From: Prinsepia uniflora
Lineage: Eukaryota > Streptophyta > Magnoliopsida > Rosales > Rosaceae
Assembly (NCBI GenBank): GCA_032719365.1
Contig: CM064873.1
Span: 42,943,742 to 43,007,741, forward strand
Length of the DNA: 64,000 nt
Direction of reading: 5' to 3'
Every line of letters starts with the position of its first letter. The stretch's first letter is position 1. Shown one piece after another: positions 25,905 through 37,881 of the stretch. Both the position numbers and the translations under genes were made by a program. A model generated the notes under the pieces. That model was not told the DNA's origin and did not search any database. It worked only from the letters and a program-made list of their open reading frames with translations.

Positions 25905-26681
25905 GTGAGTGGACCTTTTTTCTAAATTCGAGCATGCATAACTGTTTTCTATAATTGTTTTATGATTTTGATTATGATGCTATAGTTTTGGAAAGATAAA
26001 TGATTTCAATGATTTTAAGGGATTTTGGAACATGATTTCGATATTTTAAGATTGGAAAGTGGACTCCGGATTTGGGTTCGGAATGACGGTCTGGATGCCG
26101 GGAAGGGCATCGGACCAGTGATTTCGGATTCGGGTTTGGATGTGGATTGGTAAATGATTTTCAAATGATTTTGGGATTGGATTTGCTGGATCTGGATATT
26201 GGGTTTAAAGACCCGGATATATGTGACGGGGGACCGGCCGGATTGGGTTTAAAGACCCGGATTGAGTTTAAAGACTCGGGAGTTTAAAGACTCGGATATA
26301 TATATTGATTTCCCCCGTAGGCCTTGAGTTTAAAGACTCGGGAGTTTAAAGACTCGGATATGGTAAGGCCTGGATTGAGTTTAAAGACTCGGGAGTTTAA
26401 AGACTCGGATAGGTCCAGCAGGTTTGATCGGGAAAATGATAAATTGATGTTTATGGTTTTTGATACGGTTTCTGATACTCATGCTGTGGTTTCTTATGAT
26501 ACTTTATAGTGTTTCTGTTTCTTATGATGTTTAAGATTGATTCTTTTATAAATGTGTTTATAACTGCTGGTTATGCATGTGTTTTCAAAACGGAGGGTTT
26601 AACTCGGTTTTCTTATAAAATGGTTTTTGAACTTTTGTACCTTCTGGTCCACTCACATTTTCTGTTTTGATTGCCCTCCAG
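25905..26681 (+). promoter_or_regulatory. Array LTR paired-end intron-like segment
   Basis: GTGAGTGGAC at 25905-25914 pairs perfectly with GTCCACTCAC at 26647-26656. Then TTTTCTGTTTTGATTGCCC and CCAG|GTTGTGG. It has donor and acceptor consensus, 777 nt. Repeated at +4617, +9234 and +13851. Splicing not demonstrated. Confidence 0.5.
26201..26410. repeat. Array LTR minisatellite (GAGTTTAAAGACTCGG)
   Basis: Eight units of 16 bp: two GGGTTTAAAGACCCGG and six GAGTTTAAAGACTCGG, partly adjacent. Each unit is itself a near-palindrome (GAGT/ACTC or GGGT/ACCC around TTTAAAG). Present in all four array LTRs. Confidence 0.92.
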
Positions 26682-26975
26682 GTTGTGGAGCAAGCGCGGG
26701 GTCTTGACGTCGAGGCAGTGTCCAAGGCATAGAAGTGACGTGAGGGATCCTAGAAGAGTTTAAAGGCTTCTGTGTGCGTGTACTTCCTCGGTTTTTATTT
26801 TTCCTTGTAATGTAGTGCTATGCTCTGTAAACGATACGGATTTTGGGATATTTTGTAATTACTCCTGCGTTTGACTGGGTTCGAGTGAGTGTTCCTTAGG
26901 TGTTGTGTCGGGGAGTCAGACGGGAGCGGGATTTACCTCGGGTTTCGGGGTGAAACCGGGGTGGGTCCTGACAAT

Positions 26976-26987
26976 TGGTATCAGAGC
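26976..26987 (+). promoter_or_regulatory. Primer-binding site, unit 1 (initiator tRNA-Met)
   Basis: TGGTATCAGAGC two bases after the LTR end, complementary to the 3' end of plant initiator tRNA-Met. Repeated at 31593-31604 and 36210-36221; absent after LTR 4, where the host sequence starts. Confidence 0.93.
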
Positions 26988-27080
26988 ATAGGTTTGTCGA
27001 GTTTGTGGGGTTTGTTGGTTTGTGAGGTTGTGTTTTAGTTGTTTGACTGCTTCTATGCCTCTTTCAGCGTGCGGTTGACG

Positions 27081-28184
27081 ATGCCTCCGAGACGTAGACC
27101 CTCTCCACAACCTGAAGAAGTAGCCAGAGAGACGGAGAGTGCTACGATTGAGCGAGCCCAGCGGCTCGGGGCTACTACTTTTAGTGGTGGGGCTGATCCT
27201 GAGGAAGCCCAGAGGTGGATTACTAGACTGGAGCGGATTTTTGCGGTGATGCATTGTCCGCCGGAGGAGCGAGTATTGTTGGCTGCATTTTTACTAGATG
27301 GTGCGGCGTACGAGTGGTGGTATACCCTCGAGTTGTCCGGTTGGGATGTTCACAGTGTGACCTGGGAGACGTTTAGGGAACGGTTTCTGGAGCAGTATTA
27401 TCCTCGTTCTTTCCGGGATGCCAAGGAGGCAGAGTTTTTGCATCTCCAGCAGGGGAATATGACAGCGGCAGAGTATGAACGGAAGTTCCAGATGTTGTCT
27501 CGGTTTGCTCCTGCTTTTGTGGCCACTGAAGTCGAGAAGTGCCGTAGGTTTGAGTTGGGCTTGCGCGGTGAGATTCGAGCCGTAGTGACGGCTGGATCTT
27601 TTGCTACCCTCCGAGACTTGTCGGATGCTGCGGTGCGAGTTGAGGCTAGTTTGCCGGTGCGACGCCGGGAACCATCTATTCCTGGAGCTTCGAGCCAGCG
27701 AACACCGAAAAGAGGTAACTTCGGTGGATCGTCCTCGTCGGGCGATGATCGTTTTGGTAGGCCTGGTAGTGCCCAGAGTTCCGGATTTTGGGGTTACCGA
27801 GCACCGCCGACTCCGCAAGCGAGTGCGACATCGGTAGCGTCTACAGGGAGACCGAGCAGTGGACCAGGCTGGAATGTGTGTTTCTACTGCGGGGAGCGAG
27901 GTCATTTCCGACGTGAGTGTCCACTGTTGTCACAGGAAGATGGTGTAGGCAGAGGAGTAGCGGAGTCCGGACAGAGTACAGCAGCAGGGACAGCGGGCAC
28001 TAGAGGAGGTGGTGGCACATCCACGAGTAGTTCGAGGGGACGTGGTAGAGCGTCAGGATCTCAGGCCCGGGTGTTCTCGATGACTCAGCAGGAGGGTCAG
28101 TCGACACCAGATACGGAGACAGGTACTTGTTTTGCTTTTGGTTGTCCTGTTGGTTTGGTGTTTGGATTTCGGGGTAGAGTCTAG
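27081..28184 (+). CDS. gag: Gag protein, unit 1 (367 aa)
   Basis: I chose the ATG at 27081 (MPPRRRPSP), the usual start for this gag class; an in-frame ATG 14 codons upstream (27039) exists. Retrotrans_gag domain at about residues 65-165 (WWYTLELSGWDVHSVTWETF, then RFLEQYYP and EFLHLQQGNMTAAEYERKF). Basic Ser/Gly-rich linker 190-260; CCHC knuckle C267-X2-C270-X4-H275-X4-C280; Gly/Arg/Ser-rich tail. Role: structural nucleocapsid protein that packages element RNA. The match to family text stops at about residue 349 (TETGT), where protease normally begins. The last 18 residues (CFAFGCPVG...) are novel, then stop. Differs from units 2 and 3 at residues 129 (Ala), 151 (Val) and 337 (Gln). Confidence 0.93.
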   Translation: MPPRRRPSPQPEEVARETESATIERAQRLGATTFSGGADPEEAQRWITRLERIFAVMHCPPEERVLLAAFLLDGAAYEWWYTLELSGWDVHSVTWETFRERFLEQYYPRSFRDAKEAEFLHLQQGNMTAAEYERKFQMLSRFAPAFVATEVEKCRRFELGLRGEIRAVVTAGSFATLRDLSDAAVRVEASLPVRRREPSIPGASSQRTPKRGNFGGSSSSGDDRFGRPGSAQSSGFWGYRAPPTPQASATSVASTGRPSSGPGWNVCFYCGERGHFRRECPLLSQEDGVGRGVAESGQSTAAGTAGTRGGGGTSTSSSRGRGRASGSQARVFSMTQQEGQSTPDTETGTCFAFGCPVGLVFGFRGRV

Positions 28185-28647
28185 GAGTTAAGTTCCGTAG
28201 GAGGGTGACGGAAGGTATAGGAAAGGAGTGACTATAACTGATCGATTGGAGACTGTGGAAGGAGAGAACCCACAAGCTAGAGTTTGCCTTTAGGACTTTG
28301 TGGAGTTAGTCCGACCGTGGCCGGATTAGTAGCCGAGGGAGATGGGTGGTTGTATACGAGGAGGTACTCTATGACTTCTGTCGGGTACTGTGACCTGAGG
28401 TATTTTATAATACCTTTGTTTTCTGTTCATAGAGTTTCCCTTGCGTACACCATGTAGTTGTTACATAGCTAGGGTTGGCTGTGGTGACAGTAGTTGGGGA
28501 TGGAGTGAAATACCCAAGGTGGAGATGATAGACAGAGTGTTTAGGAGAAGCTGTTGCTGCCCTAGTGTGGATACCGGGTAGAAGACGTGAGGCGTCGGGA
28601 ACTAGCTGTGGAATTTCGGGGACGAAATTCTTTTTAGGTGGGTAGAT
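28185..28647 (+). other. Residual internal region and polypurine tract, unit 1
   Basis: 463 bp between the gag stop and LTR 2, where pol (about 3.5 kb in autonomous relatives) would be. No RT, RNase H or integrase motif is readable. Ends with TTTCGGGGACGAAATTC, then TTTTTAGGTGGGTAGAT, a PPT context typical of plant gypsy elements, directly before TGTAAC. Repeated at 32802-33264 and 37419-37881. Confidence 0.85.
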
Positions 28648-31590
28648 TGTAACAACCCGTTCCGAGAATTGGGATTAGTAGAGTGATTAAGGTGCGATTA
28701 GTAAGGTTAATCAGGGGCTAGGTGGTCCCGAGGGGTCCGGGAACCTAGAATGACGATTTTGCCCCTGGGTCGGGCAGAAATGTTGACTTTTATTTCGGGT
28801 GGTCAAATGGGAGTTGACCAGTGACCAGGACGTAGTTGAGGACGTCACGAATCCGTAGGCAGGTGGCACGCCCGATTCCGACATCCGAGGAGGAAGTTGT
28901 GATGTTCGGAAGGTTGAGGGCATAACCGTAATTTTGGAAAAATAGGGGAAAAAGTTGACTTTTTGAATAATCGAGTTTTGGTAGGTTGACCTAGGATGGT
29001 TAGATAGATTCCGTCGTCCTGAGTTCGATGACAGGCGGCACGTATTCATCGGACTTACGAGGTGAAAGTTACGGGTCTAGGAAGTTTTGGTAAAACCGTA
29101 AAAATGTGTTAACCATAAGGGTATTTTAGTCTTTTTGGGTTTATGGGGATTTGTGCAGAGAGAGAAGGAATGGACGGCTGGGAGTTAATCAGGTGAGATA
29201 AGGATGGATGGGATGGTGACATGTGGCAAGTGTGTAGTGGGTTCTGGGGGATTCTAAGGTGTGTGCACGGTTCTATTTTTGGAGTGTACCCGTGCCCGTG
29301 TTCGTGTTTGTGCGCAGAAGGAAACAGAAAACAGAGGGAGATCGTGAAGGAAATTGAGGGTGGTGGTGTGAGTGTTGATGAATTGTGAGTGTGTGAGGGT
29401 GATCAGAGAGTGAGAGGGAAGCAGTGAGAGAGGTTGACGGTGTGGTGGTTGTGTGTGAAGGTGTCCAGAGCTGCGGGGAAAACCAGGGGTAAAAGCAGGG
29501 AGGTTGTGAGGATTGTGGCGGTGGCGGCCGTGTACGGGGCAATTGGGACCGTGGTGGTGTCGTGCGGGTTGCGAGGAGTCAGCCACTACCAGCAGAGCTC
29601 ACGACGGCGACAGGTTGCAGGTAATTTCTATTGCCCCGTGTTTATGCTCTGTTTTGGCCGTGAACTTCAAGTCGGAAGTTGTGGCCTGAGAGGTTGAATC
29701 GAAGAGTCTAGGGGAGTTTAGGGAGTTTAGTTGAGTCCAGGGCGTCATTTGGTTGAGCTGCCGTGACGGGAGGTGCACGGTGGAGGTTGGTACGACGGAG
29801 GGACTCTGTGTGCCCTGTTTTCCCGTTTTGGTTCAAACCAAGAGTCGTGATCCTAGAGACTGAGTCGAAGGTCTAGGAGAGTCGGGTTAGGTTCCTTGAG
29901 GTTCTAGGAACCGTCTGGTCTTGCCACCGTGAAGGGAGGTTACCTGGGTGGCCGGATCGTGAAACAGAGTTTGGGGAGGTTTGATTTCGAGCTTGAGACG
30001 ACGGGTAGGAGGCTGTGTCGAAGTGATTGGAGGATGGGGATGCTTAGAGTAAGGTTGGACGAAGCTTTAGGTGAAGAAAGGGAAGGAAATCGTGCAGGCA
30101 CGGCGGAGAACCGTTGACGCCGGTTCAGCTGTAGCCTACTGTGTTGAACCGGGTCGACGTGAGGTTGAAGGTGCACTGTAGCTGGCGCGTGGGGCCACGC
30201 GCAGCCACTTTGGGCGGCGCGTGGAGGCGCGTGCGGCGGTTCTGGGAGAAACGGTCAACATAGTTTTTGGTCTAGGAGTTGTTGTGAGTTCAATGGAGTT
30301 GGTTTCGAGTCAATCGGAAGTCGTTTGAGTGTAGTTCCGCGAGGGTGCTTGTGTAGGGTCCCGGGGTTTTAAGTCTTTGGTCCGGGGATTTTTGAGGGCT
30401 TTTAGGTGAGTGTTCGTAGACGTGTTAGTGACGTAATTTGACGGTGTTTGACAGGATCGGGATTTCCCGAGGGAGCCGAGGAACGGGCTGGACGTTCGGG
30501 ACGCGAGTAGGGCTCAGTACTGTGAGTGGACCTTTTTTCTAAATTCGAGCATGCATAACTGTTTTCTATAATTGTTTTATGATTTTGATTATGATGCTAT
30601 AGTTTTGGAAAGATAAATGATTTCAATGATTTTAAGGGATTTTGGAACATGATTTCGATATTTTAAGATTGGAAAGTGGACTCCGGATTTGGGTTCGGAA
30701 TGACGGTCTGGATGCCGGGAAGGGCATCGGACCAGTGATTTCGGATTCGGGTTTGGATGTGGATTGGTAAATGATTTTCAAATGATTTTGGGATTGGATT
30801 TGCTGGATCTGGATATTGGGTTTAAAGACCCGGATATATGTGACGGGGGACCGGCCGGATTGGGTTTAAAGACCCGGATTGAGTTTAAAGACTCGGGAGT
30901 TTAAAGACTCGGATATATATATTGATTTCCCCCGTAGGCCTTGAGTTTAAAGACTCGGGAGTTTAAAGACTCGGATATGGTAAGGCCTGGATTGAGTTTA
31001 AAGACTCGGGAGTTTAAAGACTCGGATAGGTCCAGCAGGTTTGATCGGGAAAATGATAAATTGATGTTTATGGTTTTTGATACGGTTTCTGATACTCATG
31101 CTGTGGTTTCTTATGATACTTTATAGTGTTTCTGTTTCTTATGATGTTTAAGATTGATTCTTTTATAAATGTGTTTATAACTGCTGGTTATGCATGTGTT
31201 TTCAAAACGGAGGGTTTAACTCGGTTTTCTTATAAAATGGTTTTTGAACTTTTGTACCTTCTGGTCCACTCATATTTTCTGTTTTGATTGCCCTCCAGGT
31301 TGTGGAGCAAGCGCGGGGTCTTGACGTCGAGGCAGTGTCCAAGGCATAGAAGTGACGTGAGGGATCCTAGAAGAGTTTAAAGGCTTCTGTGTGCGTGTAC
31401 TTCCTCGGTTTTTATTTTTCCTTGTAATGTAGTGCTATGCTCTGTAAACGATACGGATTTTGGGATATTTTGTAATTACTCCTGCGTTTGACTGGGTTCG
31501 AGTGAGTGTTCCTTAGGTGTTGTGTCGGGGAGTCAGACGGGAGCGGGATTTACCTCGGGTTTCGGGGTGAAACCGGGGTGGGTCCTGACA
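28648..31590 (+). repeat. Array LTR 2
   Basis: Same structure as LTR 1. It carries T in the second 10-mer (GTCCACTCAT, 31273), shared with LTR 3. Serves as 3' LTR of unit 1 and 5' LTR of unit 2; no TSD at either edge. Confidence 0.95.
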
Positions 31591-31697
31591 ATTGGTATCA
31601 GAGCATAGGTTTGTCGAGTTTGTGGGGTTTGTTGGTTTGTGAGGTTGTGTTTTAGTTGTTTGACTGCTTCTATGCCTCTTTCAGCGTGCGGTTGACG

Positions 31698-32801
31698 ATG
31701 CCTCCGAGACGTAGACCCTCTCCACAACCTGAAGAAGTAGCCAGAGAGACGGAGAGTGCTACGATTGAGCGAGCCCAGCGGCTCGGGGCTACTACTTTTA
31801 GTGGTGGGGCTGATCCTGAGGAAGCCCAGAGGTGGATTACTAGACTGGAGCGGATTTTTGCGGTGATGCATTGTCCGCCGGAGGAGCGAGTATTGTTGGC
31901 TGCATTTTTACTAGATGGTGCGGCGTACGAGTGGTGGTATACCCTCGAGTTGTCCGGTTGGGATGTTCACAGTGTGACCTGGGAGACGTTTAGGGAACGG
32001 TTTCTGGAGCAGTATTATCCTCGTTCTTTCCGGGATGCCAAGGAGGCAGAGTTTTTGCATCTACAGCAGGGGAATATGACAGTGGCAGAGTATGAACGGA
32101 AGTTCCAGATGTTGTCTCGGTTTGCTCCTGCTTTTGTGGCCACTGAAGCCGAGAAGTGCCGTAGGTTTGAGTTGGGCTTGCGCGGTGAGATTCGAGCCGT
32201 AGTGACGGCTGGATCTTTTGCTACCCTCCGAGACTTGTCGGATGCTGCGGTGCGAGTTGAGGCTAGTTTGCCGGTGCGACGCCGGGAACCATCTATTCCT
32301 GGAGCTTCGAGCCAGCGAACACCGAAAAGAGGTAACTTCGGTGGATCGTCCTCGTCGGGCGATGATCGTTTTGGTAGGCCTGGTAGTGCCCAGAGTTCCG
32401 GATTTTGGGGTTACCGAGCACCGCCGACTCCGCAAGCGAGCGCGACATCGGTAGCGTCTACAGGGAGACCGAGCAGTGGACCAGGCTGGAATGTGTGTTT
32501 CTACTGCGGGGAGCGAGGTCATTTCCGACGTGAGTGTCCACTGTTGTCACAGGAAGATGGTGTAGGCAGAGGAGTAGCGGAGTCCGGACAGAGTACAGCA
32601 GCAGGGACAGCGGGCACTAGAGGAGGTGGTGGCACATCCACGAGTAGTTCGAGGGGACGTGGTAGAGCGTCAGGATCTCAGGCCCGGGTGTTCTCGATGA
32701 CTCAGCATGAGGGTCAGTCGACACCAGATACGGAGACAGGTACTTGTTTTGCTTTTGGTTGTCCTGTTGGTTTGGTGTTTGGATTTCGGGGTAGAGTCTA
32801 G
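31698..32801 (+). CDS. gag: Gag protein, unit 2 (367 aa)
   Basis: Intact, same domains as unit 1 (Retrotrans_gag, CCHC knuckle, Gly/Arg/Ser tail, novel C-terminus). Has Val129, Ala151 and His337. Two silent differences from unit 3 seen (CTACAG for CTCCAG near 32063; GAGCGCG for GAGTGCG near 32440). Confidence 0.93.
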   Translation: MPPRRRPSPQPEEVARETESATIERAQRLGATTFSGGADPEEAQRWITRLERIFAVMHCPPEERVLLAAFLLDGAAYEWWYTLELSGWDVHSVTWETFRERFLEQYYPRSFRDAKEAEFLHLQQGNMTVAEYERKFQMLSRFAPAFVATEAEKCRRFELGLRGEIRAVVTAGSFATLRDLSDAAVRVEASLPVRRREPSIPGASSQRTPKRGNFGGSSSSGDDRFGRPGSAQSSGFWGYRAPPTPQASATSVASTGRPSSGPGWNVCFYCGERGHFRRECPLLSQEDGVGRGVAESGQSTAAGTAGTRGGGGTSTSSSRGRGRASGSQARVFSMTQHEGQSTPDTETGTCFAFGCPVGLVFGFRGRV

Positions 32802-33264
32802 GAGTTAAGTTCCGTAGGAGGGTGACGGAAGGTATAGGAAAGGAGTGACTATAACTGATCGATTGGAGACTGTGGAAGGAGAGAACCCACAAGCTAGAGT
32901 TTGCCTTTAGGACTTTGTGGAGTTAGTCCGACCGTGGCCGGATTAGTAGCCGAGGGAGATGGGTGGTTGTATACGAGGAGGTACTCTATGACTTCTGTCG
33001 GGTACTGTGACCTGAGGTATTTTATAATACCTTTGTTTTCTGTTCATAGAGTTTCCCTTGCGTACACCATGTAGTTGTTACATAGCTAGGGTTGGCTGTG
33101 GTGACAGTAGTTGGGGATGGAGTGAAATACCCAAGGTGGAGATGATAGACAGAGTGTTTAGGAGAAGCTGTTGCTGCCCTAGTGTGGATACCGGGTAGAA
33201 GACGTGAGGCGTCGGGAACTAGCTGTGGAATTTCGGGGACGAAATTCTTTTTAGGTGGGTAGAT

Positions 33265-36207
33265 TGTAACAACCCGTTCCGAGAATTGGGATTAGTAGAG
33301 TGATTAAGGTGCGATTAGTAAGGTTAATCAGGGGCTAGGTGGTCCCGAGGGGTCCGGGAACCTAGAATGACGATTTTGCCCCTGGGTCGGGCAGAAATGT
33401 TGACTTTTATTTCGGGTGGTCAAATGGGAGTTGACCAGTGACCAGGACGTAGTTGAGGACGTCACGAATCCGTAGGCAGGTGGCACGCCCGATTCCGACA
33501 TCCGAGGAGGAAGTTGTGATGTTCGGAAGGTTGAGGGCATAACCGTAATTTTGGAAAAATAGGGGAAAAAGTTGACTTTTTGAATAATCGAGTTTTGGTA
33601 GGTTGACCTAGGATGGTTAGATAGATTCCGTCGTCCTGAGTTCGATGACAGGCGGCACGTATTCATCGGACTTACGAGGTGAAAGTTACGGGTCTAGGAA
33701 GTTTTGGTAAAACCGTAAAAATGTGTTAACCATAAGGGTATTTTAGTCTTTTTGGGTTTATGGGGATTTGTGCAGAGAGAGAAGGAATGGACGGCTGGGA
33801 GTTAATCAGGTGAGATAAGGATGGATGGGATGGTGACATGTGGCAAGTGTGTAGTGGGTTCTGGGGGATTCTAAGGTGTGTGCACGGTTCTATTTTTGGA
33901 GTGTACCCGTGCCCGTGTTCGTGTTTGTGCGCAGAAGGAAACAGAAAACAGAGGGAGATCGTGAAGGAAATTTAGGGTGGTGGTGTGAGTGTTGATGAAT
34001 TGTGAGTGTGTGAGGGTGATCAGAGAGTGAGAGGGAAGCAGTGAGAGAGGTTGACGGTGTGGTGGTTGTGTGTGAAGGTGTCCAGAGCTGCGGGGAAAAC
34101 CAGGGGTAAAAGCAGGGAGGTTGTGAGGATTGTGGCGGTGGCGGCCGTGTACGGGGCAATTGGGACCGTGGTGGTGTCGTGCGGGTTGCGAGGAGTCAGC
34201 CACTACCAGCAGAGCTCACGACGGCGACAGGTTGCAGGTAATTTCTATTGCCCCGTGTTTATGCTCTGTTTTGGCCGTGAACTTCAAGTCGGAAGTTGTG
34301 GCCTGAGAGGTTGAATCGAAGAGTCTAGGGGAGTTTAGGGAGTTTAGTTGAGTCCAGGGCGTCATTTGGTTGAGCTGCCGTGACGGGAGGTGCACGGTGG
34401 AGGTTGGTACGACGGAGGGACTCTGTGTGCCCTGTTTTCCCGTTTTGGTTCAAACCAAGAGTCGTGATCCTAGAGACTGAGTCGAAGGTCTAGGAGAGTC
34501 GGGTTAGGTTCCTTGAGGTTCTAGGAACCGTCTGGTCTTGCCACCGTGAAGGGAGGTTACCTGGGTGGCCGGATCGTGAAACAGAGTTTGGGGAGGTTTG
34601 ATTTCGAGCTTGAGACGACGGGTAGGAGGCTGTGTCGAAGTGATTGGAGGATGGGGATGCTTAGAGTAAGGTTGGACGAAGCTTTAGGTGAAGAAAGGGA
34701 AGGAAATCGTGCAGGCACGGCGGAGAACCGTTGACGCCGGTTCAGCTGTAGCCTACTGTGTTGAACCGGGTCGACGTGAGGTTGAAGGTGCACTGTAGCT
34801 GGCGCGTGGGGCCACGCGCAGCCACTTTGGGCGGCGCGTGGAGGCGCGTGCGGCGGTTCTGGGAGAAACGGTCAACATAGTTTTTGGTCTAGGAGTTGTT
34901 GTGAGTTCAATGGAGTTGGTTTCGAGTCAATCGGAAGTCGTTTGAGTGTAGTTCCGCGAGGGTGCTTGTGTAGGGTCCCGGGGTTTTAAGTCTTTGGTCC
35001 GGGGATTTTTGAGGGCTTTTAGGTGAGTGTTCGTAGACGTGTTAGTGACGTAATTTGACGGTGTTTGACAGGATCGGGATTTCCCGAGGGAGCCGAGGAA
35101 CGGGCTGGACGTTCGGGACGCGAGTAGGGCTCAGTACTGTGAGTGGACCTTTTTTCTAAATTCGAGCATGCATAACTGTTTTCTATAATTGTTTTATGAT
35201 TTTGATTATGATGCTATAGTTTTGGAAAGATAAATGATTTCAATGATTTTAAGGGATTTTGGAACATGATTTCGATATTTTAAGATTGGAAAGTGGACTC
35301 CGGATTTGGGTTCGGAATGACGGCCTGGATGCCGGGAAGGGCATCGGACCAGTGATTTCGGATTCGGGTTTGGATGTGGATTGGTAAATGATTTTCAAAT
35401 GATTTTGGGATTGGATTTGCTGGATCTGGATATTGGGTTTAAAGACCCGGATATATGTGACGGGGGACCGGCCGGATTGGGTTTAAAGACCCGGATTGAG
35501 TTTAAAGACTCGGGAGTTTAAAGACTCGGATATATATATTGATTTCCCCCGTAGGCCTTGAGTTTAAAGACTCGGGAGTTTAAAGACTCGGATATGGTAA
35601 GGCCTGGATTGAGTTTAAAGACTCGGGAGTTTAAAGACTCGGATAGGTCCAGCAGGTTTGATCGGGAAAATGATAAATTGATGTTTATGGTTTTTGATAC
35701 GGTTTCTGATACTCATGCTGTGGTTTCTTATGATACTTTATAGTGTTTCTGTTTCTTATGATGTTTAAGATTGATTCTTTTATAAATGTGTTTATAACTG
35801 CTGGTTATGCATGTGTTTTCAAAACGGAGGGTTTAACTCGGTTTTCTTATAAAATGGTTTTTGAACTTTTGTACCTTCTGGTCCACTCATATTTTCTGTT
35901 TTGATTGCCCTCCAGGTTGTGGAGCAAGCGCGGGGTCTTGACGTCGAGGCAGTGTCCAAGGCATAGAAGTGACGTGAGGGATCCTAGAAGAGTTTAAAGG
36001 CTTCTGTGTGCGTGTACTTCCTCGGTTTTTATTTTTCCTTGTAATGTAGTGCTATGCTCTGTAAACGATACGGATTTTGGGATATTTTGTAATTACTCCT
36101 GCGTTTGACTGGGTTCGAGTGAGTGTTCCTTAGGTGTTGTGTCGGGGAGTCAGACGGGAGCGGGATTTACCTCGGGTTTCGGGGTGAAACCGGGGTGGGT
36201 CCTGACA
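33265..36207 (+). repeat. Array LTR 3
   Basis: Same structure. Has AAATTTAGGG at about 33970 (with LTR 4; LTRs 1 and 2 have AAATTGAGGG) and a private GGCCTGGATG at about 35323. It is a mosaic of the states in its neighbours. Confidence 0.95.
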
Positions 36208-36314
36208 ATTGGTATCAGAGCATAGGTTTGTCGAGTTTGTGGGGTTTGTTGGTTTGTGAGGTTGTGTTTTAGTTGTTTGACTGCTTCTATGCCTCTTTCA
36301 GCGTGCGGTTGACG

Positions 36315-37418
36315 ATGCCTCCGAGACGTAGACCCTCTCCACAACCTGAAGAAGTAGCCAGAGAGACGGAGAGTGCTACGATTGAGCGAGCCCAGCGGCT
36401 CGGGGCTACTACTTTTAGTGGTGGGGCTGATCCTGAGGAAGCCCAGAGGTGGATTACTAGACTGGAGCGGATTTTTGCGGTGATGCATTGTCCGCCGGAG
36501 GAGCGAGTATTGTTGGCTGCATTTTTACTAGATGGTGCGGCGTACGAGTGGTGGTATACCCTCGAGTTGTCCGGTTGGGATGTTCACAGTGTGACCTGGG
36601 AGACGTTTAGGGAACGGTTTCTGGAGCAGTATTATCCTCGTTCTTTCCGGGATGCCAAGGAGGCAGAGTTTTTGCATCTCCAGCAGGGGAATATGACAGT
36701 GGCAGAGTATGAACGGAAGTTCCAGATGTTGTCTCGGTTTGCTCCTGCTTTTGTGGCCACTGAAGCCGAGAAGTGCCGTAGGTTTGAGTTGGGCTTGCGC
36801 GGTGAGATTCGAGCCGTAGTGACGGCTGGATCTTTTGCTACCCTCCGAGACTTGTCGGATGCTGCGGTGCGAGTTGAGGCTAGTTTGCCGGTGCGACGCC
36901 GGGAACCATCTATTCCTGGAGCTTCGAGCCAGCGAACACCGAAAAGAGGTAACTTCGGTGGATCGTCCTCGTCGGGCGATGATCGTTTTGGTAGGCCTGG
37001 TAGTGCCCAGAGTTCCGGATTTTGGGGTTACCGAGCACCGCCGACTCCGCAAGCGAGTGCGACATCGGTAGCGTCTACAGGGAGACCGAGCAGTGGACCA
37101 GGCTGGAATGTGTGTTTCTACTGCGGGGAGCGAGGTCATTTCCGACGTGAGTGTCCACTGTTGTCACAGGAAGATGGTGTAGGCAGAGGAGTAGCGGAGT
37201 CCGGACAGAGTACAGCAGCAGGGACAGCGGGCACTAGAGGAGGTGGTGGCACATCCACGAGTAGTTCGAGGGGACGTGGTAGAGCGTCAGGATCTCAGGC
37301 CCGGGTGTTCTCGATGACTCAGCATGAGGGTCAGTCGACACCAGATACGGAGACAGGTACTTGTTTTGCTTTTGGTTGTCCTGTTGGTTTGGTGTTTGGA
37401 TTTCGGGGTAGAGTCTAG
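36315..37418 (+). CDS. gag: Gag protein, unit 3 (367 aa)
   Basis: Intact and identical in protein to unit 2. All three gag frames in the array stay open, which fits either very recent amplification or continuing selection on gag alone. Confidence 0.93.
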   Translation: MPPRRRPSPQPEEVARETESATIERAQRLGATTFSGGADPEEAQRWITRLERIFAVMHCPPEERVLLAAFLLDGAAYEWWYTLELSGWDVHSVTWETFRERFLEQYYPRSFRDAKEAEFLHLQQGNMTVAEYERKFQMLSRFAPAFVATEAEKCRRFELGLRGEIRAVVTAGSFATLRDLSDAAVRVEASLPVRRREPSIPGASSQRTPKRGNFGGSSSSGDDRFGRPGSAQSSGFWGYRAPPTPQASATSVASTGRPSSGPGWNVCFYCGERGHFRRECPLLSQEDGVGRGVAESGQSTAAGTAGTRGGGGTSTSSSRGRGRASGSQARVFSMTQHEGQSTPDTETGTCFAFGCPVGLVFGFRGRV

Positions 37419-37881
37419 GAGTTAAGTTCCGTAGGAGGGTGACGGAAGGTATAGGAAAGGAGTGACTATAACTGATCGATTGGAGACTGTGGAAGGAGAG
37501 AACCCACAAGCTAGAGTTTGCCTTTAGGACTTTGTGGAGTTAGTCCGACCGTGGCCGGATTAGTAGCCGAGGGAGATGGGTGGTTGTATACGAGGAGGTA
37601 CTCTATGACTTCTGTCGGGTACTGTGACCTGAGGTATTTTATAATACCTTTGTTTTCTGTTCATAGAGTTTCCCTTGCGTACACCATGTAGTTGTTACAT
37701 AGCTAGGGTTGGCTGTGGTGACAGTAGTTGGGGATGGAGTGAAATACCCAAGGTGGAGATGATAGACAGAGTGTTTAGGAGAAGCTGTTGCTGCCCTAGT
37801 GTGGATACCGGGTAGAAGACGTGAGGCGTCGGGAACTAGCTGTGGAATTTCGGGGACGAAATTCTTTTTAGGTGGGTAGAT

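Larger units (their letters stand above)
24031..26973 (+). repeat. Array LTR 1
   Basis: TGTAACAACCCGTTCC ... GGGGTGGGTCCTGACA. The first 400 bp carry two copies of a module (TTGAC-rich, then GACAGGYGGCACG and CATCCGAGG/CTTACGAGG). GC-rich GCGCGTG block 25566-25622. GTGAGTGGAC 25905-25914; minisatellite 26201-26410; GTCCACTCAC 26647-26656; AG at 26680-26681. Shares C at 26656 with LTR 4, whereas LTRs 2 and 3 have T. Confidence 0.95.

Noticed and set aside
26976..26987. tRNA-like match
   Set aside because: Only the 12-nt primer-binding site; no tRNA gene around it.
27294..27905. 203-codon open frame antisense to gag
   Set aside because: Shadow of the GC-rich gag frame; truncated by one SNP in unit 2 (32061-32522) while gag stays open.
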